Of a stretch of 7,665 nucleotides of DNA, positions 1 through 7,241 are shown piece after piece. Position numbers and translations under genes: made by a program. Each line of letters begins with the position of its first letter. Position 1 is the stretch's first letter. The notes beneath the pieces were generated by a model that made no database searches, was not told the origin of the DNA, and saw only the letters and a program-made list of their open reading frames with translations. Source of the DNA: a bacterium (GTDB taxonomy: Bacteria; Nitrospinota_A; UBA7883; JACRGQ01); contig JAKAGL010000113.1 in assembly GCA_021815535.1 (NCBI GenBank), forward strand, positions 1-7,665, in the 5' to 3' direction.

Positions 1-249
1 GGCGTGCTTCCCGGTATGACCGCCATGGCGACCGGTATGATGAAAGGCTGGATGGCCAAGGCAAACGTGATGCCGGTTCAAAAGATGCTGGACACTTGCA
101 TAAAGACCGGCGTTCGCATGATCGGATGCCAGATGACGATGGACGTGATGGGGATCAAGAGAGAGGACCTCATCGATGGTATTGAGATCGGCGGCGCGGG
201 CACCTACCTCGATTACTCGGCCGACGCCGACATCACTCTCTCCTTCTAG
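1..249 (+). CDS. DsrE/DsrF/DrsH-like family protein, C-terminal part
   Basis: The reading frame is open from the first base, so the gene starts upstream of the window and only the last 82 residues are seen. The fragment starts GVLPGMTAMATGMMKGWM and carries the motif IGCQMTMDVMGI (Cys at codon 127-129), then an acidic stretch and GGAGTYLDYS near the end. This pattern is typical of the DsrE2-like / COG2210 'peroxiredoxin-like' proteins. These are small soluble proteins whose conserved cysteine is thought to take part in sulfur (persulfide) transfer or thiol chemistry; the precise substrate is unknown for most members. A second cysteine lies ten residues earlier (TCIKTG). No Dsr, Tus or rhodanese genes are visible downstream, so a role in sulfur oxidation cannot be argued from this window. 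The GTG at position 4 is an internal Val codon, not a start. The family call is firm, the function is not. Confidence 0.85.
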   Translation, partial: GVLPGMTAMATGMMKGWMAKANVMPVQKMLDTCIKTGVRMIGCQMTMDVMGIKREDLIDGIEIGGAGTYLDYSADADITLSF

Positions 250-258
250 AAGTAAATG

Positions 259-292
259 CGCCGGCCGGCGGCAAGAAAACCGCCGGCCGGCG
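259..292 (+). terminator. Perfect 13-bp GC hairpin after the DsrE-like gene
   Basis: Arms 259-271 (CGCCGGCCGGCGG) and 280-292 (CCGCCGGCCGGCG) are perfect reverse complements around an 8-nt A-rich loop (CAAGAAAA). The hairpin starts 9 nt after the stop codon at 249, the usual position for a transcript end. No T-run follows (next bases ACGCTTCC), so it is not a classical intrinsic terminator. It may protect the mRNA 3' end, assist Rho-dependent termination, or be a REP-like palindrome. Each arm contains the self-complementary CCGGCCGG and could also pair with itself. Confidence 0.5.
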
Positions 293-377
293 ACGCTTCC
301 TTCGGTCCGGAAAAAAGGGTAAGATCGGAGATCCCGTTACGGAAAACATATCCGCCCATTCCGCGCTGAGGAGCATT

Positions 378-929
378 ATGAACAGGATCACCCGTTACTT
401 TTTCGAGGGACTTTTGCTGGTAGCCCCGGTCGCGATCACCCTTTACGTCATTGTTTGGATCGCGAAACTGATCGACCGGCTCAATCCTACCCCCATCCCC
501 GGCATGGGGCTGGTACTCACCGCTTCCTTTATCACGCTCACCGGGTTTTTCGCATCCAACTACCTTGCCCGCACCGTGGGCAAACGGGTCGACGCCCTGT
601 TCACCCGCCTCCCTTTCGTCAAAATGCTGTACCAGTCCATCAAGGATTTGATGGAAGCCTTTGTCGGCTCCAAGAAAAGTTTCGATAAACCGGTGCTGGT
701 GTCGCTTTCGCCCGGCTGCGTATCGGTGATCGGCTTCGTGACATTGGAGTCATTGGAACACATCGGCCTGAAGGACAAAGTGGCGGTCTATTTGCCACAA
801 AGTTACAACTTCGCAGGGAACCTTATCGTGGTGCCCAAGGAGCAAGTGACGCCTATAGACGCATCGAGCGGAGCGGTGATGGCGCTGATCGTTTCGGGGG
901 GCATTTCCGGCGGCAACGGCAAACGGTAG
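378..929 (+). CDS. DUF502 family membrane protein
   Basis: The protein has 183 residues, in the usual range for DUF502. Two hydrophobic helices are visible, at about residues 11-33 (GLLLVAPVAITLYVIVWIAK) and 43-61 (MGLVLTASFITLTGFFASN), joined by a short Pro/Gly-rich turn (NPTPIPGMG). Family-typical elements follow: LPFVKMLYQSIKDLMEAF at 78-95, a beta-rich soluble region, and VYLPQSYNFAGNLIVVPKEQ at 137-156. A conserved C-terminal segment reads DASSGAVMALIVSGG. The likely topology is two inner-membrane helices with a cytoplasmic C-terminal domain. The biochemical function of bacterial DUF502 proteins is not established. The ATG is preceded by GAGGAG at 368-373, 4 nt upstream, which supports this start. 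The gene stands alone between a hairpin upstream and two terminators downstream, so it is probably monocistronic; no clear sigma-70 promoter was found in 293-367. Confidence 0.88.
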   Translation: MNRITRYFFEGLLLVAPVAITLYVIVWIAKLIDRLNPTPIPGMGLVLTASFITLTGFFASNYLARTVGKRVDALFTRLPFVKMLYQSIKDLMEAFVGSKKSFDKPVLVSLSPGCVSVIGFVTLESLEHIGLKDKVAVYLPQSYNFAGNLIVVPKEQVTPIDASSGAVMALIVSGGISGGNGKR

Positions 930-949
930 CGCGCACCGCCGGCTTTTTT
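907..949 (+). terminator. First intrinsic terminator, overlapping the DUF502 stop
   Basis: CCGGCGG (907-913) pairs perfectly with CCGCCGG (936-942); one C and then six T (944-949) follow. The 22-nt loop is long and contains the TAG stop at 927-929, so translating ribosomes would cover the left arm. This makes it a weaker or translation-dependent terminator than the one immediately downstream. Confidence 0.5.
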
Positions 950-990
950 CCGTTTTGGCCTCCGTCACTGACGATGCCAAACGGTTTTTT
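950..990 (+). terminator. Intrinsic terminator after the DUF502 gene
   Basis: CCGTTTTGGC (950-959) pairs with GCCAAACGG (976-984) with one bulged T. Inside the loop a second stem, CGTC (963-966) with GACG (970-973) around ACT, extends the hairpin. A run of six T (985-990) follows directly. This is a classical Rho-independent structure about 20 nt after the stop codon. It separates the DUF502 transcript from the gltB promoter. Confidence 0.82.
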
Positions 991-1033
991 CCCCGCGTCC
1001 GCCCGCAAATTATTTTTAAAAAATATGCAATCC

Positions 1034-1065
1034 TTTACTTCACTTTCGGCGAAATGTTATATAAT
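1034..1065 (+). promoter_or_regulatory. Probable sigma-70 promoter of gltBD with AT-rich upstream element
   Basis: A perfect -10 hexamer TATAAT lies at 1060-1065. The -35 is less clear: TTCACT at 1039-1044 gives a 15-bp spacer and TTTACT at 1034-1039 gives 20 bp, each matching TTGACA at 4 of 6. The region just upstream, 1007-1027, is strikingly A/T-rich in a GC-rich neighbourhood and could serve as an UP element. Transcription would start near 1072, giving a leader of about 80 nt before the GTG at 1154. The promoter lies after both terminators, as expected for an independent gltBD unit. Confidence 0.6.
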
Positions 1066-1113
1066 TGCCCGTCTGTAAATTGATGGTTTGGCTGGCCGTC
1101 CGCGGCTTGCTGC

Positions 1114-1130
1114 GGGAGATAACATCTCCC
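1114..1130. promoter_or_regulatory. 17-bp palindrome in the gltB leader, possible operator or leader hairpin
   Basis: GGGAGAT (1114-1120) and ATCTCCC (1124-1130) are perfect reverse complements around AAC. The site lies about 40 nt downstream of the predicted transcription start and 8 nt before the gltB ribosome binding site. It could be a binding site for a dimeric repressor or an RNA hairpin affecting translation initiation. No known regulator motif is recognised. Confidence 0.4.
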
Positions 1131-1138
1131 CTATATAT

Positions 1139-1145
1139 AAGGAAG
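1139..1145 (+). promoter_or_regulatory. gltB ribosome binding site that decides the start
   Basis: AAGGAAG lies 8 nt before GTG 1154, an ideal distance. The other candidate starts, TTG 1088 and ATG 1190, have no comparable purine-rich site. TTG 1088 would also sit only about 16 nt after the predicted transcription start. Confidence 0.7.
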
Positions 1146-1153
1146 CACGAGTA

Positions 1154-4100
1154 GTGAAGATCGAGGAACAACTGCGCCAAGCACACGGCATGTACGATCC
1201 CCGTTTTGAACATGATGCATGCGGCGTCGGTTTTATCGCCAACCTGAAAGGGAACCGCACCCACGGCATCGTCGCCAAGGGACTCGAAATACTGGAAAAT
1301 CTGGAGCACCGCGGCGCGGTCGGGGCCGACCCGCTCACCGGTGACGGCGCCGGCATCGTAACGCAGATCCCTGACGCATTCTTCAGGAAAGAATGCGCTG
1401 CACTCGGCATCACGCTTCCCGCGCCGGGAGACTATGGCGCGGGGATCGTTTTCCTTCCGCAGGATGGCGCATCACGCAATCAGGTGAAGGCCCTTTTCAA
1501 CAAATGCGCCGCCGAACTCGGCCTGAACGTGCTAGGCTGGCGCACTGTGCCGACGGACAACAGCGGCATCGGCGAAACCGCCAAATCGGCGGAGCCGTTT
1601 ATGGAGCAGGCTTTCATCGGGCGGCCGGTTTCCGCCGCGGACGAGCTGGCTTTTGAACGCAAACTCTTCGTATTGCGCAAATACGCCAAGAAGACCGTGC
1701 TCAACTCCGGCATCAAGGGAAGCAATATCTTCTTCTGCCTCACGCTTTCCAGCCGGACCATCGCCTACAAAGGGATGTTCACCACCGCCCAGCTCAAACA
1801 GTATTACCCCGATCTGCAGGACACGGCGTATGAAAGCGCCCTGGCGCTTGTCCACAGCCGGTTTTCCACCAACACGTTCCCCACATGGCGGCTGGCCCAT
1901 CCGTTCCGCTACCTTGCGCACAACGGTGAGATCAACACCCTGCGCGGCAACATCAATTGGATGAAAGCGCGCGAAGCGGTGTTTGAGGCCGATCTCTTTA
2001 CCAAAGACGAGATCGACAAATTGGTGCCGATCATCAACGAAAAGCAGTCCGACAGCGCCACCCTGGACAATGTGGTGGAACTGCTGCACCTCAGCGGCCG
2101 CAGCCTGCCGCACGTCATGATGATGCTCATTCCCGAAGCGTGGACCACCGACGAGGAGATGGATCCCAAACTGCGCGCGTTCTACGAATATCACGCCACG
2201 CTGATGGAGCCGTGGGACGGCCCCGCCGCCGTCGCCTTCACCGACGGCCACATCATCGGCGCCACGCTCGACCGCAACGGCCTGCGCCCTTCCCGCTTCA
2301 TGGAAACCGATGACGGCATCCTCGTCATGGCGTCGGAAGCGGGCGTGCTGGACTATCCCGAAGAAAAGATCACCCGCAAAGGCTGGTTGCGCCCGGGCCG
2401 CATGTTCCTCGCCAGCGTCGATGAACACCGGATCATCAGTAACCGGGAAATAAAGGAAAAGATCGCCGCCGAAAAACCGTATGAAAAATGGCTCGAGGAC
2501 GGCAAGATCACCTTGTCCCAGATGCGCGATGCCAAGCCGGAATTCAAGGCCGAGCGTGAAACGCTTGTCCAGCGGCAAGCCGCCTTCGGCATCACCGAGG
2601 AAGACATCAAGGTCGTCATCGCCCCCATGGCCAACACCGGCGCGGAACCGATAGGTTCCATGGGCGCGCACACGCCGCTGGCGGTTCTTTCCAGCCGGCC
2701 GCAGATGCTGTTCAGCTACTTCTACCAGCTCTTCGCGCAGGTCACCAATCCGCCCATCGACCCGATACGCGAACTGAACGTGATGTCGCTGGTTTCGTTC
2801 ATCGGCAAAGTGGGCCAGATCCTGCGCGAACCGGGACGCGACAACCGGGTACAGGTGGTCGAGCTTCCCCATCCCGTGCTGAATAACCTGCAGTTGGAAA
2901 AACTGCGGCAGATCAACGTGGACGGGTTCCGCGCCGCCAACATTCCGATCACGTTTGACGCAAAGGGCGGGCCGGGTTCGCTTGAAAAAGCCCTCGCCGA
3001 CGTATGCGCCCGCGCCATGCAAGCGGTCGAGCGCGGCGACAGCATCATCGTCCTCTCGGACCGCACGATCGGGCCGGAACAGGCGGCCATCCCGTCGCTT
3101 CTGGCGGTGGCGGCGGTTCACCACCATTTGATACGCGCGGGCGGCCGCACGCGCTGCGGCATCATCATCGAAACCGGCGAAGCGTTCGAGGTGCACCACT
3201 TCGGGTTGCTGCTGGGATACGGCGCCAGCGCGGTCAACCCTTACCTCGCGTTTGAAACCATCGAAGAGATGCACCGCACCGGCACGCTGGATAAGGGCGT
3301 GACCCCCGAAGCGGCGGAATACAACTACATGAAGGGCGTCGACAAAGGACTGCTCAAGATCATCTCCAAGATGGGCATTTCCACCATCCAGTCCTACATC
3401 GGCGCGCAAATATTCGAAGCCGTGGGGTTGTCTGAAGAGTTCGTGGAAAAATACTTCACCGGTACCCCGTCGCGCATCGGCGGCATCGGCATCGAGGAAG
3501 TGGCCCAGGAAACGCTGATGAAGCACCGCTACGCATGGCCGGACAACGTTACCGGCACGCGGCGGCTCGCCCTTGATCCGGGCGGTTTCTACAACTGGCG
3601 CGCGCGCGGCGAAGACAATACCTACTCGCCCGAGATGATCCAGACACTCCAGAAGAGCACGCGCCTGGGCGATTATCCCCTGTTCAAGAAATATACCGCG
3701 ATGGTGAACGGCCAGAATGGCGCCATCAACACCATCCGAAGCCTCGTGGATTTTAAGGCGGCCGCTCCCGTGCCGCTGGAACAGGTTGAGCCGGCCGAAA
3801 ACATCGTCAAACGCTTCTTCACCGGCGCCATGTCTTTCGGCTCCATCAGCAAGGAAGCGCACGAGACCATCGCCATCGCCATGAACCGCATCGGCGCGAA
3901 AAGCAACTGCGGCGAGGGGGGCGAAGACCCCGCGCGCTTCAAGCCGCTCTCCAACGGCGATTCCGCCCGCAGCGCCATAAAACAGGTTGCGTCGGGCCGG
4001 TTCGGCGTCACCTCTAATTACCTGGTGAACGCCGACGAGATACAGATCAAGATGGCCCAGGGGGCCAAGCCGGGCGAAGGCGGACAGCTCCCCGGCCCCA

Positions 4101-5710
4101 AAGTCGACAAAGTCATTGCCGCCACGCGGCATTCCACGCCGGGGGTCGGCCTTATTTCGCCGCCGCCGCACCACGACATCTACTCCATCGAGGATCTGGC
4201 GCAGCTGATATTTGACCTGAAGAACGCCAACGCGAACGCGCGCATCAATGTGAAGCTGGTCTCTGAAGCCGGCGTCGGCACGGTGGCGGCCGGCGTGGCG
4301 AAAGGACACTCGGAGGCGGTGCTCATTTCCGGCCACGACGGCGGCACCGGCGCCTCCCCCATTTCGTCCATAAAACGGGCGGGACTTCCCTGGGAACTCG
4401 GCGTTGCGGAAACGCATCAGGTGCTGATGCGGAACAACCTCCGCTCGCGCATCGTAGTGCAAACGGACGGACGGGTGCTGACGGGACGCGACATCGCCAT
4501 CGCCACGCTGTTGGGCGCCGAAGAATGGGGCGCGGCAACATCCGCCCTCGTCGTCAGCGGCTGCATCATGATGCGCAAATGCCACTTGAACAACTGCCCC
4601 GTCGGCGTCGCCACGCAGGATCCCGATCTGCGCAAGAACTTCACCGGCAAGCCGGAGCATGTCGTCAACTACTTCATGTTCCTCGCGCAGGAACTGCGCG
4701 AACTGATGGCGCAACTCGGCTTCCGCACCGTGAATGAAATGGTGGGCCGCGCCGATATGTTGAAGGCCAAAGAGGGGATCACCCACTGGAAAGCCAAGCA
4801 TGTGAAACTGGACCGCATCCTGATGAAGGCCGAATCGGCCGGATGCGCCTCATACTGCAGCGATACCCAGGATTTCGGCCTCGATGCCGCGCTGGATCAC
4901 CAGCTTATCCGCCAGGCCAAACCGGCGCTTGACGGTAAAAAACCGGTATCCATCTCCATCGGCATCCGCAACGTGAACCGCACCTTCGGGGCCATGCTCT
5001 CGGCGGAAATATCCCGCGCGTACGGCGAAGAGGAATTGCCAGACAACACCATCCGCATCAAGGCCAGCGGTTCCGCGGGGCAAAGCTTCGGCGCGTTCGG
5101 CGCGCGCGGCATTACGCTGGAACTGGAAGGCGAAGCGAACGATTACGTTGGCAAGGGACTATCGGGGGCGCGGCTGATTTTTTATCCGCCGCATAAATCC
5201 GTCTTCAATCCGCACGAAAACATCATCGTGGGGAATGTCGCGTTCTACGGCGCCACCAAAGGGGAAGCCTACATACGGGGCCGCGCGGGCGAGCGCTTCT
5301 GCGTGCGCAACTCCGGCGCCGACGTGGTGGTGGAAGCCGTGGGCGACAACGGTTGCGAGTACATGACCGGCGGACGCGTGGTCATCCTCGGCCCCATCGG
5401 AAAGAACTTCGCCGCCGGCATGAGCGGCGGTATTGCCTATATACTGGACGACAGCGGCATGGCCCGCCAGCGCATCAACACGGAAATGGTGGCGCTGGAA
5501 AAAATGGACGCCGCGGATGAGGCCGCCGTGAAAGGGATGATAGAACGGCACCTGCTGTTCACCGGCAGCTTCTACGGCAAAAAAGCGCTGGATGGGTGGG
5601 ATGACCTGAAAACGAAGGTCATCAAGGTGATGCCGGTGGAATACAAACGCGTGCTGGCCGAAATGGCCGCGGAAAAAACCAAAAAAACCGCCGCCGGGGC
5701 AAGGAACTGA
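1154..5710 (+). CDS. gltB: Glutamate synthase (NADPH) large (alpha) subunit
   Basis: This is the catalytic subunit of GOGAT: glutamine + 2-oxoglutarate + reductant gives two glutamate. From GTG 1154 it has 1518 residues, normal for bacterial GltB. The class II glutamine amidotransferase domain begins at Cys23 (DACGVGF), the nucleophile expected to be exposed after removal of a 22-residue propeptide. HNGEIN is at 256-261 and GLRPSRF at about 376-382. A central domain links to the FMN/2-oxoglutarate barrel, with GEGGED (920-925), KPGEGGQLPG (972-981) and SGHDGGTGASP (1059-1069). The 3Fe-4S motif C-x5-C-x4-C is intact at Cys1137, Cys1143 and Cys1148 (nt 4562-4597). A C-terminal beta-helix domain carries the Gly-rich run GSAGQSFGAFGARG from about 1306. 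No frameshift or missing key residue is seen. The frame stays open back to TTG 1088, but that extension lacks a ribosome site and overlaps the leader palindrome. gltD follows after 2 nt. Confidence 0.97.
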   Translation: MKIEEQLRQAHGMYDPRFEHDACGVGFIANLKGNRTHGIVAKGLEILENLEHRGAVGADPLTGDGAGIVTQIPDAFFRKECAALGITLPAPGDYGAGIVFLPQDGASRNQVKALFNKCAAELGLNVLGWRTVPTDNSGIGETAKSAEPFMEQAFIGRPVSAADELAFERKLFVLRKYAKKTVLNSGIKGSNIFFCLTLSSRTIAYKGMFTTAQLKQYYPDLQDTAYESALALVHSRFSTNTFPTWRLAHPFRYLAHNGEINTLRGNINWMKAREAVFEADLFTKDEIDKLVPIINEKQSDSATLDNVVELLHLSGRSLPHVMMMLIPEAWTTDEEMDPKLRAFYEYHATLMEPWDGPAAVAFTDGHIIGATLDRNGLRPSRFMETDDGILVMASEAGVLDYPEEKITRKGWLRPGRMFLASVDEHRIISNREIKEKIAAEKPYEKWLEDGKITLSQMRDAKPEFKAERETLVQRQAAFGITEEDIKVVIAPMANTGAEPIGSMGAHTPLAVLSSRPQMLFSYFYQLFAQVTNPPIDPIRELNVMSLVSFIGKVGQILREPGRDNRVQVVELPHPVLNNLQLEKLRQINVDGFRAANIPITFDAKGGPGSLEKALADVCARAMQAVERGDSIIVLSDRTIGPEQAAIPSLLAVAAVHHHLIRAGGRTRCGIIIETGEAFEVHHFGLLLGYGASAVNPYLAFETIEEMHRTGTLDKGVTPEAAEYNYMKGVDKGLLKIISKMGISTIQSYIGAQIFEAVGLSEEFVEKYFTGTPSRIGGIGIEEVAQETLMKHRYAWPDNVTGTRRLALDPGGFYNWRARGEDNTYSPEMIQTLQKSTRLGDYPLFKKYTAMVNGQNGAINTIRSLVDFKAAAPVPLEQVEPAENIVKRFFTGAMSFGSISKEAHETIAIAMNRIGAKSNCGEGGEDPARFKPLSNGDSARSAIKQVASGRFGVTSNYLVNADEIQIKMAQGAKPGEGGQLPGPKVDKVIAATRHSTPGVGLISPPPHHDIYSIEDLAQLIFDLKNANANARINVKLVSEAGVGTVAAGVAKGHSEAVLISGHDGGTGASPISSIKRAGLPWELGVAETHQVLMRNNLRSRIVVQTDGRVLTGRDIAIATLLGAEEWGAATSALVVSGCIMMRKCHLNNCPVGVATQDPDLRKNFTGKPEHVVNYFMFLAQELRELMAQLGFRTVNEMVGRADMLKAKEGITHWKAKHVKLDRILMKAESAGCASYCSDTQDFGLDAALDHQLIRQAKPALDGKKPVSISIGIRNVNRTFGAMLSAEISRAYGEEELPDNTIRIKASGSAGQSFGAFGARGITLELEGEANDYVGKGLSGARLIFYPPHKSVFNPHENIIVGNVAFYGATKGEAYIRGRAGERFCVRNSGADVVVEAVGDNGCEYMTGGRVVILGPIGKNFAAGMSGGIAYILDDSGMARQRINTEMVALEKMDAADEAAVKGMIERHLLFTGSFYGKKALDGWDDLKTKVIKVMPVEYKRVLAEMAAEKTKKTAAGARN
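5701..5706 (+). promoter_or_regulatory. gltD ribosome binding site inside the end of gltB
   Basis: AAGGAA, 6 nt before the gltD ATG, overlaps the last gltB codons. With the 2-nt gap between stop and start, this indicates translational coupling of the two subunits. Confidence 0.65.
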
Positions 5711-5712
5711 CG

Positions 5713-7176
5713 ATGGGCAAAATACTCGGCTTTAAGGAATTTGGGCGCCAAACGCATCAGTATGACGCCGTTGAAAAACGGGTGAAGAATTACAGCGAAT
5801 TCCTCCTGCCGCTCTCCAAGGAGCAGGTGCAGGACCAGGGAGCGCGCTGCATGGAGTGCGGCACTCCCTTCTGCCACCCAAATTGCCCGCTCAACAACCT
5901 GATACCGGACTGGAACGACCTCGTCTACAAAGGACGCTGGGAAGATGCGCTTCAATCGCTCTGGAGCACCAACAACTTTCCCGAGTTCACCGGCCGCATC
6001 TGCCCCGCCCCGTGCGAAGCGGGCTGTGTGCTGGGCATCATCAGCCCGCCGGTCGCCATCAAGAGCATCGAATACTCCATCATCGAAGAAGCATGGAAAA
6101 ACGGCTTCATCAAACCGGTTCCCCCGGCAAAGCGGAGCGGCAAGAAAGTTGCCGTCATCGGCTCCGGCCCGTCGGGGCTTGCCGCCGCCGACCAGTTGAA
6201 CAAAGCAGGCCACGCCGTCACCGTATACGAACGGGCAAGCCGCATAGGCGGCCTGCTCCGCTATGGCATCCCCGATTTCAAGCTGGATAAAAAAGTCATC
6301 GACCGCCGCGTCAAGCTGATGGAAGACGAAGGGGTGAAGTTTGTGGCCAACGCCAACATCGGCGTGAACATCCCCGCCAAAAAGATACTGGAAGAATCGG
6401 ATGCGGTGGTGATGGCCTGCGGCGCGACCATTCCGCGCGATCTCCCCATACCGGGGCGCAACCTCAAAGGGATCCGCTTCGCGATGGAATTTTTGGGACA
6501 GAGCAACATGCGCGTGGCGGGCGACAAAATACCCGCCGGCGATGATATCACCGTTAAAGGAAAACATGTCGTCGTCATCGGCGGCGGCGATACCGGCTCT
6601 GACTGCGTTGGCACCTCTATCCGGCAGGGAGCCGCATCGGTTACGCAGATCGAACTTCTGCCAAAGCCGCCGGAAGGGCGCACCGTTGAAACCGCATGGC
6701 CGGTCTACCCCGGCCCCCGGATGTTCAGCACCTCATCTTCCCAGGCCGAAGGGTGTGCGCGCGATTGGTCGATCCTCTCCAAAGAGTTCATCGATGACGG
6801 CAAAGGCAACGTCGCCGGCATCAAGGCGGTCCGCCTGGAATGGGAAGGGATGAAATTCAAGGAACTCCCCGGCACCGAACTGACGCTGAAAGCGGATGCC
6901 GTATTCCTCGCAATGGGCTTCCTCTACACCGACCCCGCCTCCATCGTGAAGGAGCTGGGAGTGGAACTGGATCAGCGCGGCAACGTGAAGACCGGCGCCG
7001 ATTATCAAAGCTCGGTGAAAAAGGTCTTTTCCGCGGGCGACTGCCACACCGGTCAATCGCTGGTGGTAAGCGCCATCGCCGAAGGGCGCGAGTGCGCGCG
7101 CGAAGTGGACAAGTTCCTGAGCGGCGGCGAATCGCTCCTCCCCTCGCGTAACCGCTCCTTCTACACGCTGAAGTGA
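5713..7176 (+). CDS. gltD: Glutamate synthase (NADPH) small (beta) subunit
   Basis: GltD takes electrons from NADPH on FAD and passes them through Fe-S clusters to the FMN of GltB. At 487 residues it has the normal length. The N-terminal ferredoxin-like domain has Cys46, Cys49, Cys54 and Cys58 (C-x2-C-x4-C-x3-C), then CPAPCEAGC (Cys97, 101, 105), the ligand pattern expected for the 4Fe-4S region of this family. The FAD Rossmann motif GSGPSG is at 150-155, with the acidic Glu173 ending the second strand (VTVYE). The second dinucleotide fold, for NADPH, has VVVIGGGDTGSD around 286-297. The C-terminal FAD-contacting segment is SAGDCHTGQSLVVSAIAEGR from 440. The protein ends RSFYTLK. Start choice is set by AAGGAA at 5701-5706 and the 2-nt distance from gltB. 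Paralogues of this fold serve other oxidoreductases, such as dihydropyrimidine dehydrogenase, but adjacency to gltB settles the assignment. Confidence 0.97.
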   Translation: MGKILGFKEFGRQTHQYDAVEKRVKNYSEFLLPLSKEQVQDQGARCMECGTPFCHPNCPLNNLIPDWNDLVYKGRWEDALQSLWSTNNFPEFTGRICPAPCEAGCVLGIISPPVAIKSIEYSIIEEAWKNGFIKPVPPAKRSGKKVAVIGSGPSGLAAADQLNKAGHAVTVYERASRIGGLLRYGIPDFKLDKKVIDRRVKLMEDEGVKFVANANIGVNIPAKKILEESDAVVMACGATIPRDLPIPGRNLKGIRFAMEFLGQSNMRVAGDKIPAGDDITVKGKHVVVIGGGDTGSDCVGTSIRQGAASVTQIELLPKPPEGRTVETAWPVYPGPRMFSTSSSQAEGCARDWSILSKEFIDDGKGNVAGIKAVRLEWEGMKFKELPGTELTLKADAVFLAMGFLYTDPASIVKELGVELDQRGNVKTGADYQSSVKKVFSAGDCHTGQSLVVSAIAEGRECAREVDKFLSGGESLLPSRNRSFYTLK

Positions 7177-7184
7177 TCCTTAAT

Positions 7185-7211
7185 GTCATCCCCGCGAAGG
7201 CGGGGGTCCAG
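7185..7211 (+). repeat. Interspersed palindromic repeat of the 'PAKAGVQ' type
   Basis: The core CCCCGC (7190-7195), GAAG, GCGGGG (7200-7205) is a perfect stem-loop, extended by a T-G and an A-T pair. The flanks (GTCAT before, TCCAG after) and the translation IPAKAGVQ are the hallmark of a very common interspersed repeat in many Gram-negative genomes. It lies 9 nt after the gltD stop, in the 3' UTR. A six-T run (7215-7220) follows at a distance of about 7 nt. Confidence 0.7.
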
Positions 7212-7220
7212 TCATTTTTT
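7188..7220 (+). terminator. Possible gltBD terminator formed by the repeat
   Basis: The 8-bp stem (7188-7195 with 7200-7207, one G-T pair, GAAG loop) is followed by CCAGTCA and then six T. The spacing between stem and T-run is longer than in an ideal intrinsic terminator, so efficiency is uncertain. It is the first plausible transcript end after gltD. Confidence 0.45.
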
Positions 7221-7241
7221 CAAAAACTCTCTTCGTCTTGC

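Noticed and set aside
1..990. A sulfur-oxidation (dsr) gene cluster suggested by the DsrE-like fragment
   Set aside because: The neighbouring genes are DUF502 and gltBD, with terminators between. No other sulfur gene is present, and DsrE2-like proteins are common outside dsr loci.
1093..1110. Possible sigma-54 promoter in the gltB leader (TGGC ... TTGC)
   Set aside because: The GG and GC elements are 13 nt apart rather than the required 10. A clear TATAAT lies upstream.
1132..1137. TATATA as an alternative -10 for gltB
   Set aside because: It would start transcription almost at the ribosome binding site. The perfect TATAAT at 1060-1065 is a better candidate.
1532..4801. A 1089-codon open frame on the minus strand inside gltB
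   Set aside because: It lies wholly opposite gltB, whose domains and catalytic residues are intact. Strong third-position G/C bias removes stop codons on the opposite strand, and the translation shows no recognisable domain.
5572..6567. A 331-codon minus-strand frame opposite gltB and gltD
   Set aside because: It crosses the gltB-gltD junction antisense to both genes and has no recognisable motif. It is explained by the same codon bias.
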